DNA from: Eumeta japonica | Lineage: Eukaryota > Arthropoda > Insecta > Lepidoptera > Psychidae | Reading direction: 5' to 3' | Length of the DNA stretch: 64,000 nucleotides | Assembly: GCA_005406025.1 (NCBI GenBank) | Contig: BGZK01000153.1 | Span: 372,001-436,000, forward strand | Shown here: positions 34,250-45,849 of the stretch, piece by piece | How the letters are laid out: every line of letters begins with the position of its first letter | How positions within the stretch are numbered: the first letter of the stretch is position 1 | The notes under the pieces: generated by a model | What the model was told of the DNA's origin: nothing | The model's input: the letters and a program-made list of their open reading frames with translations, nothing else | Databases searched by the model: none | Position numbers and translations under genes: made by a program

Positions 34250-34600
34250 TTGGCAGTAATACATTGTAGATATGGTTCTATAGTTCCAAAGTGCCATAAC
34301 CAAAAAGTTATAAATTTGCTATTCTTAATTATTTTTTTGTGTAAAGATGATAATAATATACACCACGAAATAATTTCACTTCACACCGCTCAAATTGTAA
34401 AGGCTGCTGCGTTCTTAACTACGGGTTCGAAATCAAGGATAACCTTACTCCCCTACAGCTCAGACCTGGCTTCTGGTGAATACTTTTTACTCTCGAACTA
34501 GGAGAAAAATTGCGAAGGAAGTGTTGTATGTTGGAGGCGGTTGTGACCGAACATGTTGACTTACGACTTACTTACTTACTAATGAAAACTATTTTTATAC
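34250..34600 (+). pseudogene. Mariner-family transposase remnant 1
   Basis: The frame through 34361-34500 reads HHEIISLHTAQIVK and later LLPYSSDLASGEYFLLSN. This corresponds to the mariner catalytic-core stretch normally written HHDNAxxHTA...PYSPDLAPxDxFLF. Both catalytic aspartates of that stretch are glutamate here (GAA at 34367 and 34478). After a stop and frame change, EKLRRKC reads on from about 34503. The upstream half of the transposase is not recognisable, and I found no terminal inverted repeats. Inactive. Confidence 0.7.
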
Positions 34601-35875
34601 AGGCCGAATAAAATAATCGATAACTACAACAAGAAAAAAAAATGTTGTTTACAAAATGATCTACTACCTATATGTCAAAAAAAAAACCAAAATACACGAA
34701 TTTGTATTCATATGTACTAAAGAATGAGATGCGTCATTTATAACTTGCTGCTACGAAAAATTAAAATTTTTGAACAATTCGTCATATTGTTTTCACCCAG
34801 ATTGTTCAAAACGAGTTTTCATTAGATATTGACGTTTCCAAAACATTAATCTGACACTTTTTACGATAATATCTGTATTACTGTGTATGTATGTGTATTC
34901 GGTTTTAAAATAATCTTTAATTTTTATCATAATCAATTATTTAATTGATACCTAAAACAAACATTCTCTTTTTTAAACTAAACCAAATTACCGCAAACCA
35001 TTTTGAAGTATGTTATTTTGATGGAGAGATATCATTGACTAGAAATAAATTGTTTAACAGAACAATTTATTGAAAATTCTATAAATTGTTTAACAGTGCT
35101 ATCCTGTCAAATACATATAATACGACACGCAAGCGCAAAATATGATTGTGGAGTTATACTTGGTGTTTGCGTATACATAGCGTGCACTTCATAATTAATG
35201 GTGTTTTATTATTAAAAACGATTCGGAAAATTTGCAACAATTCTTTCATAAAATTCGTTAATTAAAGATTTATGTTTTTGTATCTCTTTCGTCTGGTGTG
35301 AAAATTTATCTGAACTGATTAATATTTTAATTGTTCAATATATAAAATTCAAGCGTACTCGTATTTTTACTCGATAAAGCTGATTAAATCTTGCAATTCG
35401 CAAATAAAAGGTTTTCGTAATAGCAGTTTGTTTATCAAACATACGGCACTGCAGTTTCGGCTCGTTAAAACAATGCGCTGTGTGCACTGCACTCCAAGAG
35501 CTAAGCTGGACTCCGTTTATGAGAGTTTTTATTGATATTGACCTTTGAGCTTTATTTAGCTACAAGTATATTTGATCTAGATGTTCGTATATGGATAACT
35601 TTATTTGCGAATGACTTCATAATAGGCTATCCTTTGGATATGTCTGTATATGCAATTTCAAATTTTGTGTATCTTTAGAGTACAGGTAGATGGCCGCATG
35701 TGAATGTAAGATAAATCATCTTCGCTGGTTCATAAGATAACATTTGGTAAAAATCGAGTTAATTTCATTGCCTTTTCTTGTGATGATTGTGGATGAAATC
35801 CTTACTAGGTTATATAGTATAATAATAGAATTATAGGTCAGGGACGCCGTGTTTGTAATTATTTTCAAATATCAC
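34601..35875. other. AT-rich DNA; one local direct repeat
   Basis: No gene. ATAAATTGTTTAACAG occurs at about 35045 and again at about 35081, in a 36-bp direct repeat, with an inverted AACAATTTAT between. Confidence 0.45.
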
Positions 35876-35878
35876 GAT

Positions 35879-36004
35879 ATGTACGGCGTGAATGAGATAC
35901 CACGTTTAGTACGCGTTGTAGCCCGTGATACAAGACGCAGGCGCCGAGCTAGAGCCGCTGCAAGGAATGAGGGTGCAATTTTGCACGTTGATTATTTAGC
36001 GTGA
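35879..36004 (+). CDS. Small open frame, 41 codons, arginine-rich; doubtful
   Basis: ATG at 35879 to TGA at 36002-36004. The product contains RDTRRRRRARAAARNEG and no recognised domain. GC content is higher than the surroundings, which also fits a non-coding conserved patch. No start context or partner gene supports translation. Confidence 0.2.
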   Translation: MYGVNEIPRLVRVVARDTRRRRRARAAARNEGAILHVDYLA

Positions 36005-36029
36005 TATATCGTCAGCAAACAGATGTATC

Positions 36030-36260
36030 GCCGACTGAGAGTCAATCAAAAAAGCGTTAGACATAAAAATTGTTAAGTGCTACAGCTCCCCGCCAAGGTT
36101 TAATAAGTCGCAGCTGGTTTAACTGTCGCTGTGCGGCTAGAATAGAGGGCTCCTTGGCTAAATGTTAACAGGCATTGATCAATTGGCTGAGGCTGTTCGT
36201 TCCTGGCCAGATTTAGTTAGGAGCTCTTAACGGAACGGAACGTGCAAAGCTGATCTTCTT
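36030..36260. promoter_or_regulatory. GC-balanced segment, possible conserved non-coding element
   Basis: Less AT-rich than either side, no open frame of note, no repeat match seen inside the window. A regulatory role is only a possibility. Confidence 0.25.
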
Positions 36261-38335
36261 AGACATTGTTGGTTAATGTGTGATCTGGTGAATGATCCAA
36301 TGATATATAAAATGTTATTAAACATTAACACAAATTTTTAGGGACGGCTTCCCTCGAAACTGCTAATTCTTAGTTAGTAGATTATTTGCAAGCGTTCGAT
36401 AAAAATGCATCTAGGTATTTTTAAAAAAAGATTGGATTACTCAGAACCCGAACTCATTTACGCAGATAGTCTCATATCCGATTATAGGTAGATGCAAGTC
36501 ACAGTTTTGTTTGTATCAAAATGGATCTATTGTTTTATATTGTTATAAGATAAGTTGATGCGTCAGGAACATCAGAAAAATTGTTGACATTTTTAACTCA
36601 AGACACAGTTTATTAACTATAATGAATTCGCAATCAATTTGAATAACGATATTGTTCTAAGCTTTTCTAGATGAAGAAAGTTTTGAGTTTTTTAACGTAA
36701 TATTTAATTTAAGTAATGAAAACGTTAATATTATATAAAATAATCTCACTATCAAGATTTATAAGAAACCTGTTTACTAAATCAGTACGAAGTCGTTATG
36801 ATTTATTTCATTAAGATATAAATAAATTCTAAAATACTTTTAAAAACTTAAATATAATGAATGAAGTCATGATAAGTTGCTGAAAATATTTGTCTGGTTC
36901 AACGTCAATATTACTATCTGTGTTATGAACAAATGTAAATCAAAAAGCTCGTCAGGTTTTCGATTCACATTTGGTCATGGCATAAATAGACGTTTTTTCT
37001 TTTGTTCGTAAGTAAAAATTACATTATTTTCCGGGTGAAATGATTAATCAAGTCACATATTTTTTTATTAACTAGAATATATATAAACATTCTTATAAAT
37101 GACAAGAAAAGTTCATAAATGACAAGAAGAATATTATTTAGTTACAATATACAAAAGTTGCAAAAATTTTTTTGTTAATGAATCAATGAATGTTCAAAAT
37201 ATATATGTAAATTAGTCGTAATAAAATAGATCGAAATTTAAAATAAAATGCGTATATAAAAAAGGTATTAAAACGTACTTTAAATTTATTTTCTTTACCT
37301 GAATTTTAATTGCGGTTCTACATGATTGGAGGGTTCCGGAAATATTAACAGAACCCCTTTTGAATAAATGTTGTCTGCCAGGTAAAACCCTAAAACATAC
37401 GAAAGACTTTATTAGAGTGCTCCCCTCCCATATTTAAGGCGAAGGGCGAGTAAAATATGTGACACAGTGTTTATGCTTCACGGTGCAAGGAAGAATTGTA
37501 ACTTTGGCACGAGTTGTCTCATTACTCGTATACACTTTCAGTAAGGAGACTAGACACGCACCGTTTGGCTTGGGGGTTAAAGGTATTTTCCTCCTTGCGC
37601 TTTGGAAAATACTGCCGGAAAATTCTAGAATGTGTCTATATACGGTTGAATCTGTAACGAGAGAACGAATGAAATAATTATTCGTTATTTATTTATGTGA
37701 ATAGAAGTAGTTGCTGTATTTTTTTTTAATTCTATGTATACAGTTAATTTGATAAATTTTAATTTGTTTTTTTGATATAGACTAACCACATTTTTAGTAT
37801 TATTTAATTGTCATATTCGAGGGACGTCTAAGGTCAAAGATGTTTTACAGTTTCAAGGACAGACTATACGCGATTTTCAGGTTTATGACTACTGCACTTT
37901 TTCCCCTTTCGTTTTCTTCAGTTTTGACCACTTCTTCAACCCATTACATATTACTTCTTAATTGTGGGTTAAGTTAGACTAGGTCAAAACATAGATATGT
38001 ATTGAGAGCGACACAATTTTCTAATAACTACTTAGAGTTAGCTTTCCATTTCAAACACCTAAGGAGCTGAAGAACTACGATATGCAGAGAAGGATAGCAG
38101 TGTTCGTGATGAGTGTGTCGAGCGTATTTATAATTTGAACTCAAAACGTACTACGTGTGATCACCTCGCTGCAGGTGTTGGGGTTCATCATACAAAACTT
38201 AATTACGATTATGAAGGTAAATTCACAGGCGGTGGAAACTGATATGATTTAAATGTCTTATGAAATTATCAAATCTAATGAAACGCACCCGATTAGTATG
38301 TTAGGATGTGTAAGAGTCTAGACTTAAAATGATCT
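36261..38335. other. AT-rich DNA without a recognisable gene
   Basis: An open frame of 72 codons at 37459-37677 has no recognised content. Confidence 0.5.
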
Positions 38336-38339
38336 TAAA

Positions 38340-38650
38340 CCGTCAGTCCTCAATAGCGTATCAGACGTTATTTTTGGGCGCAGGCGGCGTTCGCGTGCCA
38401 ATCACCGCGCACGGTGTGAAATCATAACTCAGCGGCGCAGCGCTTCACCCTAAATCTTCGGGGAGGCTCCATCCATTGCCTTTAATTATAGCCCGACCCC
38501 GACGCGCTCTCTACTACCTGAACATCGTTAATCTTTCTTAAAGATATATCCCCGGTCGAGCACAGCCTCCGCCCGGCACTCTCGCCGGCACAGCCCGGCA
38601 CTCGTGCTGGCGGAGTGCGGGGCGCGGGGCGCTCTCTGATTGTGTCAAAC
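38340..38650. promoter_or_regulatory. GC-rich island, candidate enhancer or promoter-like element
   Basis: A high-GC region, including CCCGGCACTCTCGCCGGCAC and CGGCACTCGTGCTGGCGGAG, with TAATTATAG and TAAAGATATATC nearby. No TATA-initiator pairing that I would call a promoter. Confidence 0.4.
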
Positions 38651-40995
38651 GTTAATGGTATTGACTCAGGGGTTATGCTTTATGTAGACGTGTTTTGTGT
38701 GCTATTAATTAGACGGATTTGCATTTCGGATTGCGTTTTGAATTCGAGCCGGATCGTGATTTGTTATTTAGCGTCGTGGATGAGCAAAAGGCCGACTTTA
38801 AGAGCCTCAACCGTCTCCTTTTACACTGACATTCAACAAAAAGTCACTTATAAAATAAAATTTAGATCTCATACCTTCCTTTTGACGGTTTTAGCTGAAA
38901 CAACTGTTAAGAATTCAAATTCAAATTTCAAACTCAAATTCAAAATATCGTTATTTCATAGGTTACAAAATAACCCTTGAATTACGTCATAATTTTTTTG
39001 CCAGTTTACACTTAACCCTTTACCCCTCGTTCGGAAGGCAGTTTTTGGACGTGGAATGCAAATTTTATTTGATAAGTGACATTTTGATAATAGTCAGTTT
39101 AAAAGGAGACGGTGGAATTATTATTATTCTTAATGTTTTTAATTAACAATCTATACTTTGAGACTCAAAATTGATACCCAGACGATTACAAAATGAACTC
39201 CATTAAAAACGCTTTGTACGCCCAAACCAATCAATTGGTTATATTCAACTTAAAATGAAAAGAACTTAATCATTATTTAATTTTTTATAGTTTAAAATTA
39301 CTTTCGAAATTTTAATGTTTTGGATCATTAAATCTCGCAACTTTAGTCAGCAAACTGGAAGCCGCGTCTGATTGTATTCGCACGCCGCGAACTAGTTGCT
39401 ATTTCCAATGCGTACCTTCGCTGATTGTCGCACTTGACGGTCATGTTATATTGCTAATTTTGGAACTTTTACATTTTTTGGGGGTAATTAATAGCAGCAC
39501 AAGGTAATCAAAAAAACAAATTTATTTCACCGTTATCCAATAAGTTCCCCGTATTTTCTATCCTGTCTTCCGTTTTGTCTATTAAATGTAAATACGTTAT
39601 TTCAGGATGGCAGGCAGTATTATTAATCAGATTTTTTTTTCTTTACAGCACAATTACATAATTAATAAATATAAAATGTGTTTTTTTATAAACATCTTAA
39701 TCTTATAAATTCCTTAGTCTTACAATTAAATTTAAGCAACTGATGATTATTTTTTTTACCATAGCTTAATAATATTTTTTTAATGTTTCTTCAAAATATA
39801 CCGTTCAAAGTATTCCACAATAATTTTAAAACAATGTTTTATTTAAATATCATAGTAACTGTTTTTTGCAATTAATTGTTAACAATGGATCGCTGTCATT
39901 TTTAACCTAAACGTTTGTATTCCGTTTTCTCTATGTCTTTTTGAAGTGAAGCTTTACTAAGTAGGGCTTTGAAATTTTTATTCGCAACCTTTTAGTGTTG
40001 CCTAAAAGTGGTGGGGGTAAATATTGTGTCGGGTAGAGTGGGAGCTGTGTCTCGCTTGCTTTCGGGTACAGAGAAGAGTGAGACACACGCTCTTCTCGCT
40101 TTCTTTGTCTCTCGTTGTCTGTGGTTGCGTGTACTGCGTTCAGGCGGGTGGCGATCACGAGTACAGCTGTTTTTCGTCAATTATTTGAAAGAGATCGATG
40201 TTATTTTTTATGCAATATATACAATAATTTTAAGGAATACTAATCATTTAATCATACGGGTATAAACTTTTGACGTTACCGTGACAAATATTTTGCGTTA
40301 GAAATGAAATATAGTATTTTTTTCGGAATTTATAGTACAAGATTAAAACAGTATTAATAAAAAGAGCTTAATTTGCGTTATTTATTTAAATAACGTGTCA
40401 CCGTAGAGCTATAGTAGTTCCACCTACCGACTATAATTGAAATTAAGTGAAATAATTTCTAAGGTGATGCTCATTTCATACAGAGTTCGTGACGTTATCG
40501 TTAGAGATCGCTGAAAATCCTTTTTAAAATTCTAAACGATATAACAAATAGTATTCACATTACAGTACAATGTGATGGATAAACGAAATACGAGTGCCTA
40601 CCAATAGTATAAAATATAATTTATTATTTTTTCTTAATTTTTTAAGTGCAAAATTGTATTTTAATATATTATAATCAATAAATTTCATTCTTGTTTCTTA
40701 CTGTTTATAGATCACCTGTATAACCTCATTAAAATGTTAAATAACTTTTAATATTGTTAACAATATTTTTCAAACCTTATAACTATCCTACTCCTGATAA
40801 TCTGTATTCTCTCGTAGATTGCACTTCTAAAGTTTAACATCTAATGTGTGTGAATTGCACATACACGTACTTTTTTTGTAATAATAATCAATAATGAAAA
40901 AATATGTTTTGTTAATGCCTCACTTTACATTAAATGCGATACTATGACTTGGTTTTTTGAAAGCCTTTTAATATTTCTTCTAACGTTAGAAGTGA
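38651..40995. other. AT-rich DNA without a recognisable gene
   Basis: No supportable gene. 40000-40170 is moderately GC-balanced, with several overlapping frames on both strands but no recognised product. Confidence 0.45.
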
Positions 40996-41000
40996 CACAC

Positions 41001-41102
41001 AACGGCGTAATTAAACTAAAATTAACTGTAAAGTTGTACAGCATGTTCGCAGGACGGCCGCGGTCGAGTCACCCGACCGCCGAAAAGTGAAATTACGCCG
41101 TT
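41001..41102. mobile_element. Possible 102-bp inverted-repeat element
   Basis: AACGGCGTAATT (41001-41012) and AATTACGCCGTT (41091-41102) are exact 12-bp inverted repeats around a GC-richer core (GGACGGCCGCGGTCGAGTCA). No target duplication was evident, so this may be a coincidental inverted repeat. Confidence 0.4.
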
Positions 41103-41989
41103 TTGGGGTAGCTTATGTAGGTTCAGTTTTATTCTCGTTGGCTGGTGCTGTTGTTCTGTTTTCTGACTCGAGGGAAAACACACGCGGAACATTTTGAAAT
41201 ACGATCATGTAATTTATGCGAGTTATTTAAAACGTCAATGGCATTTAACATTTGGACGGCTTATATTTCATTATATAAAAAGGTTTAGTGGCTATTAGGA
41301 CCGTATTCTCGTATTTCGTAGATATGTATTATGAAATATTTCATAACATGTATTAAATAGAATGAATTAAAAAAATAGCTTAAATATCGTATTGTAACAG
41401 AATGTAAATCTTAAATTATTTCTTATTTGTCTTCACTCCACTACCTACGATTTCAATAACGGTTCTGCATTTCTATGCCATAGCGTGTTTATAATTCGTT
41501 GACGAGCCAAATATCGAATAACAATAACTCCGATTGACTCGATATTTCGACACAACGTTGCACTCGAATACACGCGTAGTTTTTTTTTTTTGTATCTAAT
41601 AGTATTTGTTTCCGACTTCGTCCGCGTGTTTGTACTATCCGATATCACTATCGGTCACGGTTCCGATTTGTATTATGTGGGAGAAAATGTCAATATCAAA
41701 ATACAATACGTTTCATGCAGCTTTCTGTATAAGTGAAAAAGTTTTTAAAATCCGTGTAGAAGTTCGGTTCAATGATACAAACACGCGGTTGAAAACGGAG
41801 CCGAATGAGGTATGTTTTTGTGTACGTAATTGACTTGTAAAACTTTTAGCACTGGACACTTAGAAACTGTAAATCAAAAAAAAAAACTTATTTAAATGTA
41901 AAAAATTGGATCTCTTTGCCAATGTTATTAAGTACTACATTGGTTTTTAAAAATTGGCGGCAAAAAGAGAATCGTTTGTCTGACGTCAA
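41103..41989. other. AT-rich DNA without a recognisable gene
   Basis: A word TTTCCGACTTCGTCCGCGTG at 41609-41628 is the CG-rich terminus block shared by many lepidopteran repeats. No gene. Confidence 0.45.
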
Positions 41990-43041
41990 CATGAATGCAA
42001 CGCGAGAAAATATTCATGCAATATTTTGCCATGATTTTCGTTGTCATTTAAGCCAAAAAAGAACACTATTACAGACTTCGATTGGCCTTCCATGATGAAA
42101 CTTCTTCCCTTGACGCTGTTTATAATTGATTTAACACGCTAGAACGTGGTTGAACTAATTTGGCTGATAATCTGCGTAAGGGACGTTCTTCTACGGCGAT
42201 CATCGAAGAAAACATCAGTGCTGTGCGGCTCGCGATAGAGGCTGACAAAAGAGTGACCTACCAGCAGATTAGAACAAGCTTAAGCATTGGTGCGAGTGAA
42301 GCGCACAAAATCATTCATCAACATTTAGCGCTCAGTAAGCTTTGTAATTAATTGATACTTAACAATGTGATCGAACCTCAAAGCTCAGGCGTGCTAATGG
42401 CTGTTGCGGAATTATGCAAAGATTTGCCAATGGTGACTCAAATGCTGTTTACGACATGGTGGCCGGTTACTCGGGTTACAAGTTGGATTTACTGTTACAA
42501 TTCCGAAACCTACCTAGTAAGACCAGGTCAAAGTGGTGGAAAAAAGATGGTGGCCTCTTTCTTCGGAATGACAGATCGTTATGCAACAATTGTTTTGGAA
42601 GATAAAAAAAATAGTCAGTGCATTAAGAATTGTTTGCCTGTTGTTTTGTAACAAGTTCGCGAAAAAATACTTAGCAGTAGGATTCTTCTTCATCATGACA
42701 ACGCCTTATCACATACCACCACACAAATGACTAACTATTTGAAGAAGTTAAGTATAGAAATACTGGCTTACCCGTTTAACAGACCTTTTCTCGCACCATG
42801 CGATTTTTATTCATTTTCTAAGATAAAAGAAAAACTTCGAGGAAAGTGGTATACGGACGCCGTTGAAGCAGTGGTTGCATACGAAAAGACCGTTGAAACA
42901 ACCCTTAAGTGTGAGGGGGTAAAGTGTTTCTCTCAGTGGTTCCATCGAATGCAGTTATGTGTTGATCTTAACAGAAGCTATTTTGAAAAAAAAAATTATA
43001 ATGAAAATAACTTGATAATTAAACAGTTTAATATTTTCTAA
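41990..43041 (+). pseudogene. Mariner-family transposase remnant 2 (most of the gene present)
   Basis: It begins with MNATRENIHAIFCHDF (41991 on). A helix-turn-helix-like block follows (RVTYQQIRTSLSIGASEAHK, about 42253-42312), then KKMVASFFGM (42541-42570), LLHHDNALSHT (42685-42717), LAPCDFYSFSKIKEKLRG (about 42790-42843) and WFHRMQLCVDLNRSYFEK at the C-terminus. The aspartates at 42697 and in CDF are separated by 34 residues, the DD34D spacing of mariner. The first catalytic aspartate is gone: the expected GDES-W stretch is scrambled around 42464-42492. In-frame stops lie at 42349 and 42649, with frameshifts near 42090 and 42470. No terminal inverted repeats were recognised. Dead copy. Confidence 0.85.
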
Positions 43042-43390
43042 GGACCTTTAGATAAACTCACGTAAGCAAACAAACCGTATATCTAAATGTCTATTAATAT
43101 AAGAAGAATGATGACAATCGAAAGTGTTAAATCGTAGGAGTAAATTTGATTTTCAATTAAATTAATTGAGGGATAAGCATTCGAGACGACGTGTCCCCAT
43201 CGGCGCGTACGCACTGACTTCCGGTCAAGCGTTCCGTAAATAGAGGGCCACCAAACGCTTTCCAATTAAACCGCACCAGTGTTTGGACTCCGTCTGTGTA
43301 CACCTGGCCGCTCTTTGAGGCAGATATATTCACGGTGCGTCATATACTTTCTCTAGCTATACCGAGTCGTAAATTAATCGTTTAGCATAA
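43042..43390. other. Mixed sequence with a GC-balanced patch
   Basis: 43175-43350 is GC-balanced (GCACTGACTTCCGGTCAAGC, GTGTACACCTGGCCGCTC). It may be a conserved non-coding element. No gene was found. Confidence 0.35.
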
Positions 43391-43424
43391 TTACGTATTA
43401 TAATAATAATATAAACTCACGCCT

Positions 43425-43760
43425 ATTTCCCAGAAGGGTAAGCAGAGACTGTCGATTTCCACGTGATACGATCTTTGCATATCTCTCTTGCTTCATTGAC
43501 ATCCATCAATCTTTTCATGCAAGCTCGTCGGTTACGGGTGCTTAAAATTTGGCCCTTTTTTTAATATGCCACCAATGCGATCTGCATAGGTTTTTCTAGG
43601 GCGACCTTTGCCGACCCTTCCATCACACGTTCGCTATAGAGCGAACGTGTGTGATGGACTGGCAAAACAAATCTATAGAGATTTGTTTTGCCAGTCTACT
43701 TTCATTCATCCTTTCCAGTTGACAAAACCACTTGGAAATATAACGTTTACGTATTATAAT
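43425..43760 (-). pseudogene. Non-LTR retrotransposon 3' remnant, same family as 25.7 kb
   Basis: On the minus strand the segment reads QLERMNESRLAKQIYRANV up to about 43640. It then continues through the fold-back region into STRNRRACMKRLMDVNEARE (about 43540-43481) and KDRITWKSTVSAYPSGK, and stops. Just beyond lie ACTCACGCC-type and TAATAATAATA words expected of the 3' end. This C-terminal block is very common in moth genomes after the reverse transcriptase of a LINE. The copy has stops and frame changes and is truncated at its 5' side. Confidence 0.8.
43620..43695. repeat. Two back-to-back hairpins inside the LINE remnant
   Basis: Hairpin 1: CCATCACACGTTCGCT (43620-43635), loop ATAG, then AGCGAACGTGTGTGATGG (43640-43657; one extra GT). 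Hairpin 2 starts at the next base: ACTGGCAAAACAAATCT (43658-43674), loop ATAG, then AGATTTGTTTTGCCAGT (43679-43695), a perfect 17-bp stem. Both centres fall in CTATAG, and CTATAGAG occurs twice (43634-43641 and 43673-43680). In the surrounding LINE reading frame the two outer arms are normally adjacent, so the inner arms are extra inverted copies. Confidence 0.85.
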
Positions 43761-44625
43761 GTTTTTAGAAATAATTTCAGGATAACTTTAACCCACAGCT
43801 GCGTCCACATGGACATGTAATTGATTATTTAGCCTTTTAATCTATCGATAACGTTATCAACTACGATACCCATGTCGGTGTCGTTCTCGATTCGATGCCA
43901 GAGAAACCGGTATCGAAAACACCTTTAATGACACTATTTTTTTTAACTTCTCGCTATGAAAATTGAAAAATTTTAATAAAACGACCATTTCTCGAGTGAT
44001 GTCAGTTTGTATTTGTGTGTTTGTGTATGGTTGAGTGTGTGTGGATAAGTGAGTGTGTGTGCGCACTTGAACTTCCCATAACTTTTGAAAGAATTAACCG
44101 ATCGAAACGTTGCTTACGGTATTTGAAAGGACTCTACTTAGATTTTTTGAATATCTGAACCGATTTCACCTGGGAGATTTTGAAAAATCCCAATAACGTT
44201 TGGCCCTAACGTTAATTTTGACAAATCCATAAGAAAAACATTTTATTGGAATAAACTTTAAACTACACTACCTATCGATACCGACATCTAATTGGCTGGC
44301 GGTCGATGTGTTCAAAAAATATTGCTGGAGAAAATTTTTTCTAAACGTGTACTTTTAGAATATTCCTTAAACTACTTTACCGTTAAATTTTAAAGTCTAA
44401 GCGGATATTCTGCTTAAAAAACAACGTCGATCGATGAAATTTGAATTCGGTCAGTTCGTTCGATAGATATCGAAAAATTCGCACAAAAGCATTTATCAAA
44501 ATAACATTCATATTGGATTGATGTTTAGCATCGGTCAACTAACTTTCTTTGCTTACAAAACTGCGTCAAATGTCGCAAAGTAGATCAAAATCAAATAACT
44601 CGTTTGATAGATTACATAGCTTAGA
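43761..44625. other. AT-rich DNA without a recognisable gene
   Basis: 43998-44062 is GT-rich simple sequence (TGTGTGTTTGTGTATGG, GAGTGTGTGTGCGCAC). The following AACCGATCG and CTGAACCGATTTC words are typical of abundant lepidopteran repeats. Confidence 0.45.
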
Positions 44626-44629
44626 TGTC

Positions 44630-44693
44630 GAGTCCAAAAATCCAGTTATTTAAAAAATTGAATATTTTTTTAAATAACTGGATTTTTGGACTC
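44630..44693. repeat. Perfect 28-bp hairpin
   Basis: The left arm 44630-44657 (starting GAGTCCAAAAATCCAG) and the right arm 44666-44693 (ending CTGGATTTTTGGACTC) are exact reverse complements around an 8-base loop. The length is near that of a small pre-microRNA or a minimal MITE. It is followed by GAGCTxGAAAA-type repeated words to 44800. Confidence 0.85.
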
Positions 44694-45845
44694 AAAGAGC
44701 TGAAAACGTTTTAAGATTATATTTTTGAGCTAGAAGAGCTTGAAAAAGCACAAAAAGCAAATACTATTCGAATCTTGGAGCTCGAAAAGTTTGAAGCCTT
44801 TGAGTTTTGAGACAAATGTGTTTTTTGGAGATGGCTTGAGGGTCAAACGTTTTATAAATTTTCTTACATGCTTTACACGAATTCGACTTATATCTTACCT
44901 GTGAACGTGGTGGAAATTGATAACTCAATTTCTCTCCACTGCCGGATTGCCGATGACAATACAATAATTTGGCATCATCGAACTGATCTAATTAAGAGTT
45001 CAAAAGGTGGATACTGAAACTCTTCACTGGTTATTAGTAATTCCTATGACTTTATGCCTTCTTGACTTTTTTTGACAAGGTTATTGCATTATGCTTGAAA
45101 CGAGAATGGGAGAAGATGGAAGTGGATCTTTTTAATGGGTATACTAATAAATCTTCCTAAAATACTTTCGTTTAGGTAATACCATTAGGAATTAGATGTC
45201 AGAGGCAGAGGATGAAAACTGCAACTATTTAATGGCTACTAGTAAAGTCCTCGATATTTGGCTCATGTGGTTTATAGTGACGATTCCAATATTGGACTAT
45301 AATTACCAACTGCATGATTACGCGCAATCCGCAATTTTCCTAACATTAGCTTGAATTTGTAATTCACATTCCAAGGTGAACACACATATAAATTAAAGGC
45401 GTTCTTTTTCATAAATTAAAGTTATTCTCTATCTCTCACAACATAATAATTTATGTTTAATGCGCATGAATTTTGAATTAGTGGTACTTTTGCCATAATA
45501 CATAATTTTAAGTTTGACCAGTAAAAGTGTGCTACGCCAGGTACCGAGGTCGGTTACTAATAGTTAGATTTAGGCATTGATCCTTAGAGTTAATACTGAC
45601 AAAGTCGGTCACCTTAACTAATCATTCTTATGTACTAAAAAGCGTCTAAGAATCCAATGTGACTAACTAAACTATGACTGCACTAAAATTTACTCAGACA
45701 CATGCTGTAAAACCATTCTTCTCCTTTTTGAGTTCATTCCGCTTGAACCATGATCGATGTACACATTTATTCAGCTAAAAGCAACCGAAATCCGAGATCA
45801 AACCGCTGCTAAGTGTCTCCGCTTAGAGTGGGAACTCAACGCCCG
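44694..45845. other. AT-rich DNA without a recognisable gene
   Basis: No supportable gene. Confidence 0.5.
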
Positions 45846-45849
45846 ATGA

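Noticed and set aside
34424..34440. GGGTTCGAAATC as a tRNA T-arm box
   Set aside because: No matching A box, acceptor stem or anticodon arm at the right distance; it lies inside the mariner remnant. Other GGTTCRA words were checked and rejected in the same way.
42414..42696. Separate small genes within the mariner region
   Set aside because: They are frame-shifted or antisense readings of the same dead transposase.
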